Positions 51,753 through 61,127 of a stretch of 64,000 nt of DNA are shown in pieces. The stretch's first letter is position 1; each line of letters opens with the position of its first letter. The stretch comes from Crocinitomicaceae bacterium (lineage in GTDB: Bacteria; Bacteroidota; Bacteroidia; Flavobacteriales_D; Parvicellaceae), in NCBI GenBank assembly GCA_002716065.1, contig PAZE01000006.1, positions 53,499 to 117,498 of the forward strand, written 5' to 3'. A model generated the notes under the pieces. The model saw only the letters and a program-made list of their open reading frames with translations, made no database searches and was not told the DNA's origin. A program made the translations under genes and the position numbers.

Positions 51753-52834
51753 TTAGAAATTGATTTAGGGTTTAAATTAAAACGTAAGGAGAAAATATTA
51801 CTATATAAAGCAACTGAGGCATCACCAATATCAGTAAGGGCATAGTCAATAGAAAGGCCTTTAATTTTAATTCCAAGTCCAATATTTGGTTGAACAGTAG
51901 TAATCTCTTTTCCGTTAAATTCAGTGGATTGCTGAATATTTCCAACTCCACTTCTTAGGAAAATAATGTTTTTAAATCCAAGCTCCATTCCAAAATGAGG
52001 ATCTATAGAAAAGGGACTTGCTGAAATGAGTACATTTCTCATCCCGTCAGATGTTACATCCGCATCTAGTTCAGTAATAAGGTTGAAATTCTCTCCAATA
52101 TCAAACGTTCTTGACGCACCTATAATGATTCTAGGAAGAGTAATTTCAAGACCATTTTCGGGAATTTCATTTCCAGTTAAGGTGAATGTTTCTAGCATTT
52201 CATCCGAAAGGTTGTAGCTCCAAGCATTAAAGGTGGTAGTGATATCTCTTGCTAATGCAGCAAATCGCCATTTTTTATATTGATATGAGGCGGAAAAATC
52301 CAATCCAAACCCCCATGCTTTTGCAAAATCCCCAACTTGCCTGTGAATAATTTTTGCAGACCCTCCAAGTGAAAGCCCACCTTTGAGTTTTTTCCCGTAG
52401 CTTAATAAAAAAGCCATGTCAGCAGCACTGAAATAAGAAATTCTATCGTAATTGATGTTTCCTTGTGCATCAATTAATTCTGTGGTATTGGGAATATTAT
52501 CTACTCCAAAACGAATAAAGGAAACTGCGAAGGCACTTGTTGAGTCAATTCTTTTGGCAATTGCTCCATAATCGTACTTAGCTATTCCAGCAAAATATTC
52601 TGCATGCATTAAGCCTACTTGAAGATCAGAAGCTAAATTTGTAAGCCCTGTTGGGTTCCAATATCCCGAATGAACATCATTTGTTGAAGCAATAATAGAG
52701 TTAGACATTCCTAATGCTCTAGCGCCAACACCAATATTTAAAAATTCATTACTGTATTTTGGTGTGCTAGATGAACTTTGTCCATAAAAGTTGGAAACAA
52801 ACAGAGTTAATAATATAAATATTGACAATCGCAT
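51749..52834 (-). CDS. PorV/PorQ-family T9SS outer-membrane protein (PorV2-like)
   Basis: 361 aa with signal peptide; EFLNIGVGARALGMSNSIIASTNDVHSGYWNPTGLTNL; overlaps the C25 gene start by 4 nt. Confidence 0.85.
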   Translation of the reverse strand: MRLSIFILLTLFVSNFYGQSSSSTPKYSNEFLNIGVGARALGMSNSIIASTNDVHSGYWNPTGLTNLASDLQVGLMHAEYFAGIAKYDYGAIAKRIDSTSAFAVSFIRFGVDNIPNTTELIDAQGNINYDRISYFSAADMAFLLSYGKKLKGGLSLGGSAKIIHRQVGDFAKAWGFGLDFSASYQYKKWRFAALARDITTTFNAWSYNLSDEMLETFTLTGNEIPENGLEITLPRIIIGASRTFDIGENFNLITELDADVTSDGMRNVLISASPFSIDPHFGMELGFKNIIFLRSGVGNIQQSTEFNGKEITTVQPNIGLGIKIKGLSIDYALTDIGDASVALYSNIFSLRFNLNPKSISN

Positions 52835-53052
52835 AGCATAAAATTAAGGATATTGTTAGAAAAACATAAGGCGAGTATATATCTATAACCCTTATTTTAC
52901 GAGTAAATTGTTTATTTGTTTGCTTTTGTTTACTGAAAAATCACTTATATGTGTTTAATTATGCAATTTAAACTACCAAAGAGTTAATTAAAATGAGATG
53001 TAATTAGATTTCTTTGTTTGTTTATTTTTGTGTTAAACAAGCGTCTTATATT

Positions 53053-53766
53053 ATGCTAAAGCAACTGCCAAATTTTTTTACATTAATTAATCTTTCTTTG
53101 GGGTTCTTTTCCATATTGCTTTCTTCAATGGGATTCTTAACTCAAGGAGCGATTTTAATTTTAGTAGCTTCAGTTTTTGATTTTTTGGATGGATTCTTAG
53201 CAAAAAAGTTAAATGCAAGTAGTGAATTAGGTAAGCAATTGGATTCTCTTGCAGATATGGTAACATTTGGAGTTTCACCTGCAATTCTAGTTTATTTTTT
53301 ATTAGCAAGTCTTCCTCAGATTATTTCACCGTATTCCAATTATATAGTTGTGTTAATACCTATATTTTCTGCTTTACGATTAGCAAAATTTAATATTGAT
53401 GAAAATCAAACCAATAATTTCATTGGTTTACCAACTCCTGCCAATGCCTTGTTTTTTGTTTCTATTGTACTTTTTTTAGAAAACTCTGAACCACTTCTAA
53501 GTAAAGAAGTTACTTATAAGGCGCTACTTTTTTTAATTCTTGTTTTTTCGTATTTACTTACTTCAAAAGTTTCGTTTTTTTCATTAAAATTCACTGACTT
53601 TAATTGGAAAACAAATCAGCTTAGATATGTTTTTTTAGGGCTTTCGTTAAATCTGCTTTTTTGGTCATTTTTTCTAAATATACAGGTGCTTACTTTATCA
53701 ATTATAATACTTTTGTACATCATTCTATCATTGTTAAACAACATAAAAATTAAAAATGAAATTTAA
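53053..53766 (+). CDS. pssA: CDP-diacylglycerol--serine O-phosphatidyltransferase
   Basis: CDP-alcohol phosphatidyltransferase motif DFLDGFLAKKLNASSELGKQLDSLADMVTFGVSPA; ATG at 53053 preferred. Confidence 0.93.
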   Translation: MLKQLPNFFTLINLSLGFFSILLSSMGFLTQGAILILVASVFDFLDGFLAKKLNASSELGKQLDSLADMVTFGVSPAILVYFLLASLPQIISPYSNYIVVLIPIFSALRLAKFNIDENQTNNFIGLPTPANALFFVSIVLFLENSEPLLSKEVTYKALLFLILVFSYLLTSKVSFFSLKFTDFNWKTNQLRYVFLGLSLNLLFWSFFLNIQVLTLSIIILLYIILSLLNNIKIKNEI

Positions 53767-54007
53767 AGCGGATATTGATATTATGCCTTTAGAGGCTCTA
53801 CTAGATCCTCAAGGTAAAGCAGTTTCTAAAAGCATGGGAAATCTAGGGCTTGATGAAATTTCAAATGTTAGAATAGGAAAGCACATTACTTTACAAGTTG
53901 AAGCTGGATCTGAAGCTGAAGCTTCCCAAAAGGTATCTCAGGCTTGTGACAAGCTGTTGTGTAATAAAATTATGGAAAGTTATAAATTTGAATTGTCTGA
54001 AGTTTAG
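53756..54007 (+). CDS. purS: Phosphoribosylformylglycinamidine synthase subunit PurS
   Basis: 83 aa; ADIDIMPLEALLDPQGKAVSKSMGNLGLDEISNVRIGKHITLQVEAGSEAEA...MESYKFEL. Confidence 0.9.
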   Translation: MKFKADIDIMPLEALLDPQGKAVSKSMGNLGLDEISNVRIGKHITLQVEAGSEAEASQKVSQACDKLLCNKIMESYKFELSEV

Positions 54008-54008
54008 A

Positions 54009-55028
54009 CTATCGCTGATTTAAAACATTTAGTGCTTTTTCTAGCACTTGTTCAACGGATATTAATTGCATTGATTTTTCAGCACACTTTTGTTGATCAG
54101 AATTGTTTATTTTACCGTAGATACTACATGGTCTGCATGGAAGTTCAGCCCTTGATTTTTCAATAATAAGCTGTTCGTTATTTAGTGGGCCAAATCCAAA
54201 ATAGTGATGAGTAGGACCCCAAATAGAGATAACTTTAGTGCCTACAAGAGAAGCAAGGTGCATATTGGCACTATCCATACTTATCATAAGATCTAACTCA
54301 GCTATAATTTCTAATTCTTTTTCAAGAGAATATTTTCCTGCAATCAAAGTGCAGTGGGTGAATTTATTAGAAAGCTCTTTTAATTGATTAACCTCATTTT
54401 CACCTCCGCCAAACAAAAGGATGGTGCAATGCGATAAACTTTCAATAAGTGAAGATATTTTAGTTAACCCCCACTCTTTGCTTTTATGGGCAGCAAAAGG
54501 AGCAATTCCAATGTGTTTCACCCCATTTTGTTTATCAATAAGCTTACTTTTCTTAGTTTTTAACCAGCTTTTTTTATTGAGATTCGCAGAAAATCCCAAT
54601 TTTTCAAACGAATTTAAATACCGCTCAGTACTATGAGGAAGCCTCTCAAAAGCTGATTTCTTTTTTAAAAGCTTATTTTTTTGTTTTCTTCCCTTATTAA
54701 AACAGATGGTTTTTAGGCCGTTAAATCGAAAAAGAAGTAAAAGAAATTTTGATCTTATCACATCGTGTAGGTCAACAACTCCATCAAACTTTGCAAGCGA
54801 TAAGCTATGTCTAAATAGCTTAATTAGACCAATTACTCCTTTATGTTCACCCTTTAAGTCTGCTGCAATAAAATGAAATCTTGGGTTTTTGTTAAAAAGC
54901 GGTTGATGAATTGATTTAGAAATAAACCAAATAGATAAATTGGGATTTGCTTCTAAAAGAGCATCTACAACAACAGCACTTAAGGTAACATCACCTAGAG
55001 CAGAAAACCGTATAACAAGTAGATTCAA
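54009..55028 (-). CDS. Glycosyltransferase family 9 (heptosyltransferase-like)
   Basis: LLVIRFSALGDVTLSAVVVDALLEANP; GIAPFAAHKSKEWGL; MISMDSANMHLASLVGTKVISIWGPTHHYFGFGP. Confidence 0.92.
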   Translation of the reverse strand: MNLLVIRFSALGDVTLSAVVVDALLEANPNLSIWFISKSIHQPLFNKNPRFHFIAADLKGEHKGVIGLIKLFRHSLSLAKFDGVVDLHDVIRSKFLLLLFRFNGLKTICFNKGRKQKNKLLKKKSAFERLPHSTERYLNSFEKLGFSANLNKKSWLKTKKSKLIDKQNGVKHIGIAPFAAHKSKEWGLTKISSLIESLSHCTILLFGGGENEVNQLKELSNKFTHCTLIAGKYSLEKELEIIAELDLMISMDSANMHLASLVGTKVISIWGPTHHYFGFGPLNNEQLIIEKSRAELPCRPCSIYGKINNSDQQKCAEKSMQLISVEQVLEKALNVLNQR

Positions 55029-55633
55029 GAATTTTGTTTTTTATATAAAATCGGATTAAGTGAATCGTCATTGTACATTTTCATTTGACGATAAACTTTA
55101 ATTATTTTACTTCCATTTTTATAGTCATCAAGAAGTTGGTCGAAAGCTAAGGATAGATCATTTTGTTGTTCAAGTAATATTGAAAGTTTATGTTGGCATT
55201 TGTTTTTATGATTGGTGTCTATGTCTTTTCTTTCCACTTGCTCTTGCATGTGGTAAATTTTTAGACATAAAATAGATAATCGATCTATCACCCAGCCAGG
55301 ACTTTCTGTATTTAGTGTTGCTTTTTCTGAAGGATCAGAACTTGAAAAAAGTTCAATATAGTAGTCGTCAATTCTTTCTACTAAATCGGTTCTATCTTGA
55401 TTAGATTTATCTATTCTTCTTTTTAGAGCGATACCGTTTATAGGGTCAATATTAGGATCCCTAATAATATCCTCCAAATGCCACTGTACTGTGTCAATCC
55501 AATTTTTTTTGTACAATAAATCCTGAAATTCTCCAATAGGATAAGGGGATGTTAACGGGGTGTCAATATTATCGGTTTTGTGATAATCATTAATACAGTT
55601 GTTGAATACATCAATACAGTCTTTTGCCTTCAT
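55025..55633 (-). CDS. DUF4254 domain-containing protein
   Basis: 202 aa; NWIDTVQWHLEDIIRDPNIDPINGIALKRRIDKSNQDRTDLVERID typical of DUF4254, next to a GT9 gene. Confidence 0.85.
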   Translation of the reverse strand: MKAKDCIDVFNNCINDYHKTDNIDTPLTSPYPIGEFQDLLYKKNWIDTVQWHLEDIIRDPNIDPINGIALKRRIDKSNQDRTDLVERIDDYYIELFSSSDPSEKATLNTESPGWVIDRLSILCLKIYHMQEQVERKDIDTNHKNKCQHKLSILLEQQNDLSLAFDQLLDDYKNGSKIIKVYRQMKMYNDDSLNPILYKKQNS

Positions 55634-55635
55634 AA

Positions 55636-56148
55636 TTATAATTTAGGAAATAATGCAGCTTTTAATTCTACAGCATCTTCAGGGCTCATTCGCCCCGCTA
55701 AAACTAAACTTAATTGTTTTCGTCTTAATGCTGAATCAAATCGTTCTTTCTCTTCCATGCTTTCGGGAATCAAAGCAGGAATATTTATTGGATTTCGGTT
55801 TTGATCAATTGCTACAAAAACAAAAATGGCTTCATTGCATTTTTCTCTGGTTCCATTGGAATTCTCAACATATACATCTACAAAAACTTCCATAGATGAG
55901 GAAAAAGCACGACTTACTTTTGCTTCTAAGGTTACAATTTCCCCAGAAGAAATAGGTCTATCAAATGAAACATTATTTATGGATGCGGTAACTACAACTC
56001 TACCACAATGTCTATGAGCAGAAATACTAGCTATTTCATCCATCCAAGCAAGAAGGCTTCCTCCAAAAAGGGTGTTTAATGTGTTGGTATCATGTGGAAG
56101 TACAACTTTTGTTTGTACAGATAGTGATTCAATGGCTTTCTTTTTCAT
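55636..56148 (-). CDS. Acyl-CoA thioesterase (hotdog fold)
   Basis: DTNTLNTLFGGSLLAWMDEIASISAHRHCGRVVVTASINNVSFDRPISSGEIVTLEAKV. Confidence 0.92.
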   Translation of the reverse strand: MKKKAIESLSVQTKVVLPHDTNTLNTLFGGSLLAWMDEIASISAHRHCGRVVVTASINNVSFDRPISSGEIVTLEAKVSRAFSSSMEVFVDVYVENSNGTREKCNEAIFVFVAIDQNRNPINIPALIPESMEEKERFDSALRRKQLSLVLAGRMSPEDAVELKAALFPKL

Positions 56149-56158
56149 AAATTACTTT

Positions 56159-56920
56159 TTATTCCATAAAATGCTGATCTTGTTTTGCCTTTTCTCCAGG
56201 ATTAACATAAACTGGAGGACAATTTGCCCTTGAAGGACTTTTAAGCCAGGCAAATCTACAAGAAAAGACAATGGGTCGATATCTACTGTTGTTAAATATT
56301 CCATAAGTAGACTTTCCTTTTTCCCATTGACGAAGATTAATAATAGGTGTTTCTAAAGTTGGAATTACAAATAATTTTTCCGTTAATTTAATTCCATAAC
56401 CTATTCTATAATGAATACAAAACAATAGTTTTTTAGTGTTAACAGGACTTGGTGTTCCGTTTTCCCAAAGCTGATAATCTATATTTACACCTATACTATT
56501 TTGTAAAAAATGACGATCTCCAAGTTGGTAGATGTTGTTTATGTTAAAATTTCCGGAAACGTAATTTTTTTTGAATTTAGATTTGAGATCAATAATTTCT
56601 TCACTTCCACTTAATCTTTTGTAGGCAATAGAGTAGTCCATGTAGTTAAAAAAAGCACCTCCTTCAGGAAAGATGTGGTAACGACCAATTTCAAGATAAA
56701 GCCCTATTCTTCCTCTAGCAACAGTGTCTTCTTTTCTTTGACCACCAAGCCAGCTAATTTTATTTGGCCACATGTAAGTTAACCCTGGAGACAATATCCA
56801 TCCATTCATGCTGTAATTGCCATTTAAATCCATTAATGGTCGGTTCTTTCTTTCGTAAAACTGACATTTGGCGGAGAAGCAAAATAGTACTATAAATAAA
56901 CTAGATGCTATTGTTCGCAT
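56159..56920 (-). CDS. Putative outer-membrane beta-barrel protein
   Basis: 253 aa, signal peptide, alternating aromatic/hydrophobic strands; TAATG overlap with the kmo stop. Confidence 0.6.
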   Translation of the reverse strand: MRTIASSLFIVLFCFSAKCQFYERKNRPLMDLNGNYSMNGWILSPGLTYMWPNKISWLGGQRKEDTVARGRIGLYLEIGRYHIFPEGGAFFNYMDYSIAYKRLSGSEEIIDLKSKFKKNYVSGNFNINNIYQLGDRHFLQNSIGVNIDYQLWENGTPSPVNTKKLLFCIHYRIGYGIKLTEKLFVIPTLETPIINLRQWEKGKSTYGIFNNSRYRPIVFSCRFAWLKSPSRANCPPVYVNPGEKAKQDQHFME

Positions 56921-58260
56921 TAGAGAGAATTTAAAATTTTATTTTCAATAGCTTCAGAGTCCCAAATTTCTTCAATATTTGGAGTTTTCAAAACTTCCTT
57001 CATTATGTTATCTTGTTTTCTGCCAATAGCAATTGCCTCAGAATAAGGGATATGACTAAATGTTACCTGACTATACAACGGCATCCATTTGTCAGGGTGT
57101 TTTTCAAAAATGTGGGCTTCTATTTTTTTCTGTAATAAAAATTTAGGATCAGCAACATAATCTCTCATAACATGGTAATTGTGCAGAGAAAGATCTTGTA
57201 GAGCATCTCCATTGGGTTTATGTGTTTGTTGATATTCACTAAAAACTTCTTGCCAATTTTCATTATGTTTTTTCATTAACTCCCATAAGACTGTACAATC
57301 TTCAAATCCAGCATTCATTCCTTGGCCATAAAACGGTACAGTTGCGTGAGCAGAGTCACCCATTAATGCAGTTTTACCATGTGTCCATGGGTAACATCTT
57401 ACAATTGCAAGAGAAGAAAGGGGGTGCATGTGCCAGTTTTCAATTAGATTGGGCATTATTGCATGAAAATCGGGGAATACATTTTTGAAAAAATCATCTA
57501 CTAGTTTATCATCGGTTAATTTATTAAATGCATATTCATGATTATCGTACGGCATAAAAAGCGTGCATGTAAAAGAGCCATCTTCATTAGGAAGTGCAAT
57601 TAACATGAAACGACCTCTTGGCCAAATATGAAGTGCTGTTTTGTCTAGTTTGTATGAACCGTCTTCATTTGCAGGAAGAAGAAGTTCTTTATATCCATCT
57701 TCAATAAAATTCTGACTATAATTGAATCGGTTTAATTTTTGCATTGCGTTGTATCTCACAGCAGAGAAGGCTCCGTCAGCAGCAAATACTAAATCTGCTT
57801 GATCTTGTTTTTTTTCACCTGTTTGAGAATCTTCAAAATAAACAATACCATTTTCTAAATCTGCATCGTAGCATTTATGGTTGTAATGAATGGTAGCATT
57901 ACCTTTATTTTCAGCCATAGTCATCATAATGGAGTTAAGCAAGCCTCTAGAAACCGAATAAATCGCTTGGTCTTTTTTACCGTATGCTTGAGTAGTAAGG
58001 TTGCCTTCTAAATCGTGCATAATTCTATTGTACATGGGTAGCGCAATTTTCTTAACTTCTTCTGCAACCCCGGCTTCTTTTAATGCTTTCCATCCTCTGT
58101 AGGAGAGGGCTAGATTGATTGATTTTCCAGCAGAAATCTCAGCGTTTCTTATGTCAGATCTTCTTTCATAAATGGTTACTTTGTATCCAGCTTTTGACAT
58201 GTATATCGCCCATAGACTTCCAACAAGACCTGCGCCAACAATAATTACTTTCTTCTCCAT
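56920..58260 (-). CDS. kmo: Kynurenine 3-monooxygenase
   Basis: KVIIVGAGLVGSLWAIYMSKAGYKVTIYERRSDIR; SINLALSYRGWKAL; ALMGDSAHATVPFYGQGMNAGFEDC. Confidence 0.95.
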   Translation of the reverse strand: MEKKVIIVGAGLVGSLWAIYMSKAGYKVTIYERRSDIRNAEISAGKSINLALSYRGWKALKEAGVAEEVKKIALPMYNRIMHDLEGNLTTQAYGKKDQAIYSVSRGLLNSIMMTMAENKGNATIHYNHKCYDADLENGIVYFEDSQTGEKKQDQADLVFAADGAFSAVRYNAMQKLNRFNYSQNFIEDGYKELLLPANEDGSYKLDKTALHIWPRGRFMLIALPNEDGSFTCTLFMPYDNHEYAFNKLTDDKLVDDFFKNVFPDFHAIMPNLIENWHMHPLSSLAIVRCYPWTHGKTALMGDSAHATVPFYGQGMNAGFEDCTVLWELMKKHNENWQEVFSEYQQTHKPNGDALQDLSLHNYHVMRDYVADPKFLLQKKIEAHIFEKHPDKWMPLYSQVTFSHIPYSEAIAIGRKQDNIMKEVLKTPNIEEIWDSEAIENKILNSL

Positions 58261-58418
58261 TTCTTTTTGTATTTTGTATCAAAATATGTGCTTCCTTTTG
58301 GCTGATTGTTTTTTCTTGAATATCTAGCCATAATTCTCCATAACACTAAACCAATTACTAAAATTAGTAACGACTCAAGGGCTAAGTCCATTATATTTTG
58401 TTCAGTTATATTACTCAT
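58245..58418 (-). CDS. Small single-TM protein (57 aa), not in the supplied ORF track
   Basis: Minus translation MSNITEQNIMDLALESLLILVIGLVLWRIMARYSRKNNQPKGSTYFDTKYKKKWRRK*; ATG overlaps the kynU stop (ATGAGTAA), stop lies inside the kmo start region, filling the kynU-kmo gap. Confidence 0.7.
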   Translation of the reverse strand: MSNITEQNIMDLALESLLILVIGLVLWRIMARYSRKNNQPKGSTYFDTKYKKKWRRK

Positions 58419-59691
58419 TTATGCAAGCTTCAATAATTTTACCAAAGTTATATGCGTCTTCAAAGCTGTTGTATAAAGGAACTGGCGCAATACGAATAAC
58501 ATTAGGCTCTCTCCAATCCGCAACAACTCCTTTGTTGGAAATTTTTTCAAACATTGCTTTCCCTTGACCATGAGCAACAATAGAAAGCTGACAACCTCTT
58601 TTATTAGGATCTTTGGGGGTTATAATTTCTAGTTTAATATGTGGATTTCTTTCGTTTATGTCGTTAATAATGAATTCCTGATAGCCTGTTAGTTGAATGC
58701 TTTTTTCTCTCAAAGCTTCCATGCCTACTTGGTCAAAAATTTCAAGTGAAGCTAAATGTGCTGCTTGTGATAATACTGGAGCATTACTCAATTGCCATGC
58801 TTCGGCACTTTCAATTGGGTTAAACTGATCAGGCATTAAAAAACGATCGTTTTTGTCGTGCCCCCACCAACCTGCAAATCGAATTAAATCTTTGTTTGTA
58901 ACGTGTTTTTCATGAATGAAATATCCGCTAGAGCCACCTGGTCCTGAGTTTAAATATTTATATCCACACCATGCGGCAAAATCTACATTCCATTCGTGTA
59001 GAGAAACTGGAATATTTCCTGCGCCATGTGCCAAATCAAAACCAACAGTAGCGCCAACAGAATGACCCGCTTTGGTAATTTCTTTCATAGGGAAAACTTG
59101 TCCAGTAAAATAATTAACTCCACCAATCATAATCATTGCTAGAGAATCTCCCAGCTCGTTAATTTTATTAAAAACGTCTTCTTCTCTAATTAGATATTCA
59201 CCTTCTCTGGGTCCAACTTCTACAATAGCTTCTTTAGGATCAAACCCATGAAATTTTGCTTGACTTTGAAGTGCATACTGATCGCTTGGAAAAGCTTTTT
59301 TTTCACAAAGTATTTTGTACCTTTTTTTTGAAGGTCTGTAGAAAGAAACCATTAACAGGTGAAGATTAGTTGTTAGGCTGTGTGTTACAACAACCTCATT
59401 ATTTTTTCCTCCTACAATTTTGGCGGCTTTTTCAGTTAAAAATTCGTGGTAGGGCATCCAAGGTCTTTCAGCATGAAAGTGACCTTCAACCCCCCATTTT
59501 GCCCAGTCGTTTAATTCTTGATCTATGAAGCTTTTTGTAGATTTTGGTTGTAATCCAAGAGAATTTCCAGTAAAATAGGTGACTTTTTCCTTATGAAAAC
59601 TGGGCATAAAAAACTTATCCTTGTAATGCTTTAAAGGATCTTTATTATCTATTTCTTTAGCAAATTCTAAAGTGTTTTTCCAATTCTTCAA
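58411..59691 (-). CDS. kynU: Kynureninase
   Basis: VTYFTGNSLGLQPKST; VGATVGFDLAHGAGNIPVSLHEWNVDFAAWCGYKYLNSGPGG. Confidence 0.96.
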   Translation of the reverse strand: MKNWKNTLEFAKEIDNKDPLKHYKDKFFMPSFHKEKVTYFTGNSLGLQPKSTKSFIDQELNDWAKWGVEGHFHAERPWMPYHEFLTEKAAKIVGGKNNEVVVTHSLTTNLHLLMVSFYRPSKKRYKILCEKKAFPSDQYALQSQAKFHGFDPKEAIVEVGPREGEYLIREEDVFNKINELGDSLAMIMIGGVNYFTGQVFPMKEITKAGHSVGATVGFDLAHGAGNIPVSLHEWNVDFAAWCGYKYLNSGPGGSSGYFIHEKHVTNKDLIRFAGWWGHDKNDRFLMPDQFNPIESAEAWQLSNAPVLSQAAHLASLEIFDQVGMEALREKSIQLTGYQEFIINDINERNPHIKLEIITPKDPNKRGCQLSIVAHGQGKAMFEKISNKGVVADWREPNVIRIAPVPLYNSFEDAYNFGKIIEACINE

Positions 59692-59733
59692 CGTATTAAC
59701 TTTTTATTCAAATTTGTTCTTACTTTGCACCTG

Positions 59734-59741
59734 CAAATATA
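59734..59741 (-). promoter_or_regulatory. Candidate Bacteroidota -7 box (TATATTTG) upstream of kynU
   Basis: Minus-strand TATATTTGC in the kynU/hemL divergent intergenic region; -33 element not clear. Confidence 0.35.
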
Positions 59742-59776
59742 ACCTAATTAAGCATTGAACTATAAATTGTTTATCA

Positions 59777-61072
59777 ATGGAAATAAGTAAATCAATTCAA
59801 CTTTTTGAAAGGGCAAAAAAAGTAATTCCTGGAGGTGTAAATTCACCTGTTAGAGCATTTAAATCTGTTGGAGGAAATCCAATATTTGTAAAATCAGCAA
59901 AAGGAGCGTATATATTTGATGAAAATGACAATCGTTATATTGATTACATATCCTCATGGGGGCCTATGATTTTAGGACATGCTCATCCTAGTGTCGTAGA
60001 AGCAATTAGATCGATATCTTTAAAAGGAACATCATATGGTATACCCACTGAATTGGAAATTAAAATAGCTGAACTGGCAACTTCAATGATTCCAAATGCA
60101 GATAGTATTCGCTTTGTTAATTCAGGAACTGAAGCATGCATGAGTGCTGTGCGTTTAGCTAGAGGATTTACTGGAAAATCCAAGCTCATTAAGTTTGTAG
60201 GTTGTTACCATGGCCATGCAGATTGTTTTTTAATTGAAGCTGGTAGTGGGGCATTAACCTTTGGTGTTCCCAATAGTCCAGGTGTTACTTCAGGTACTGC
60301 AAAGGATACGCTTACCGCTCCATACAATAATATTGAAGCGGTTAAACAATTGTTTACAGAAAACAAAGATGATATAGCTGCTGTGATTATTGAGCCAGTG
60401 GCTGGAAATATGGGATGTGTTCTTCCTAATGATGGTTTTTTACAAAAGCTAAAACAGCTATGTGTTACCAATAAATCACTTCTGGTTTTTGATGAGGTAA
60501 TGACAGGATTTCGTTTAGCATTAGGTGGTGCTCAAGAAGTGTTGAATGTAGATGCTGATATTATGACTTTTGGAAAAGTAATTGGTGGTGGTTTGCCAGT
60601 TGGCGCATTTGCTGCAAGAAAAGAAATTATGGATTTTCTCTCCCCAAATGGTCCGGTATATCAGGCTGGGACATTAAGTGGTAACCCCTTGGCAATGACC
60701 GCTGGATATGCAACATTATCTTTTTTAAAAGAAAATCCAAGTATTTACAAGTCTTTGGAAGATAAAACAGCTTATTTACACAATGGGTTTGAAAATGCTT
60801 TGAGTGAAGCAATTATTCCATATACTATTAATAGGCTAGGCTCAATGATCTCGCTTCATTTTTCTAATGATAAAGTGGTAGATTTCACTTCCTCATCAAA
60901 AGGAGACAATGAGTACTTTAAAAAGTACTTCCATGGAATGCTCAAAAGAGGTGTTTATTTACCCCCAAGTGCTTATGAGAGCTACTTTTTAAACGATGCC
61001 ATTACCTATGAAGATTTGGATTTTACAATAGCTGCTTTCAAAGAGGTTGTTTTGGAAGAACTTTCTGCTTAA
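59777..61072 (+). CDS. hemL: Glutamate-1-semialdehyde 2,1-aminomutase
   Basis: [74 protein letters not shown]. Confidence 0.96.
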   Translation: MEISKSIQLFERAKKVIPGGVNSPVRAFKSVGGNPIFVKSAKGAYIFDENDNRYIDYISSWGPMILGHAHPSVVEAIRSISLKGTSYGIPTELEIKIAELATSMIPNADSIRFVNSGTEACMSAVRLARGFTGKSKLIKFVGCYHGHADCFLIEAGSGALTFGVPNSPGVTSGTAKDTLTAPYNNIEAVKQLFTENKDDIAAVIIEPVAGNMGCVLPNDGFLQKLKQLCVTNKSLLVFDEVMTGFRLALGGAQEVLNVDADIMTFGKVIGGGLPVGAFAARKEIMDFLSPNGPVYQAGTLSGNPLAMTAGYATLSFLKENPSIYKSLEDKTAYLHNGFENALSEAIIPYTINRLGSMISLHFSNDKVVDFTSSSKGDNEYFKKYFHGMLKRGVYLPPSAYESYFLNDAITYEDLDFTIAAFKEVVLEELSA

Positions 61073-61127
61073 TAACTGTACGTAAATACTTTATGTTCAT
61101 TAGTAATTGCTTTGGATAAAAAAAGCA

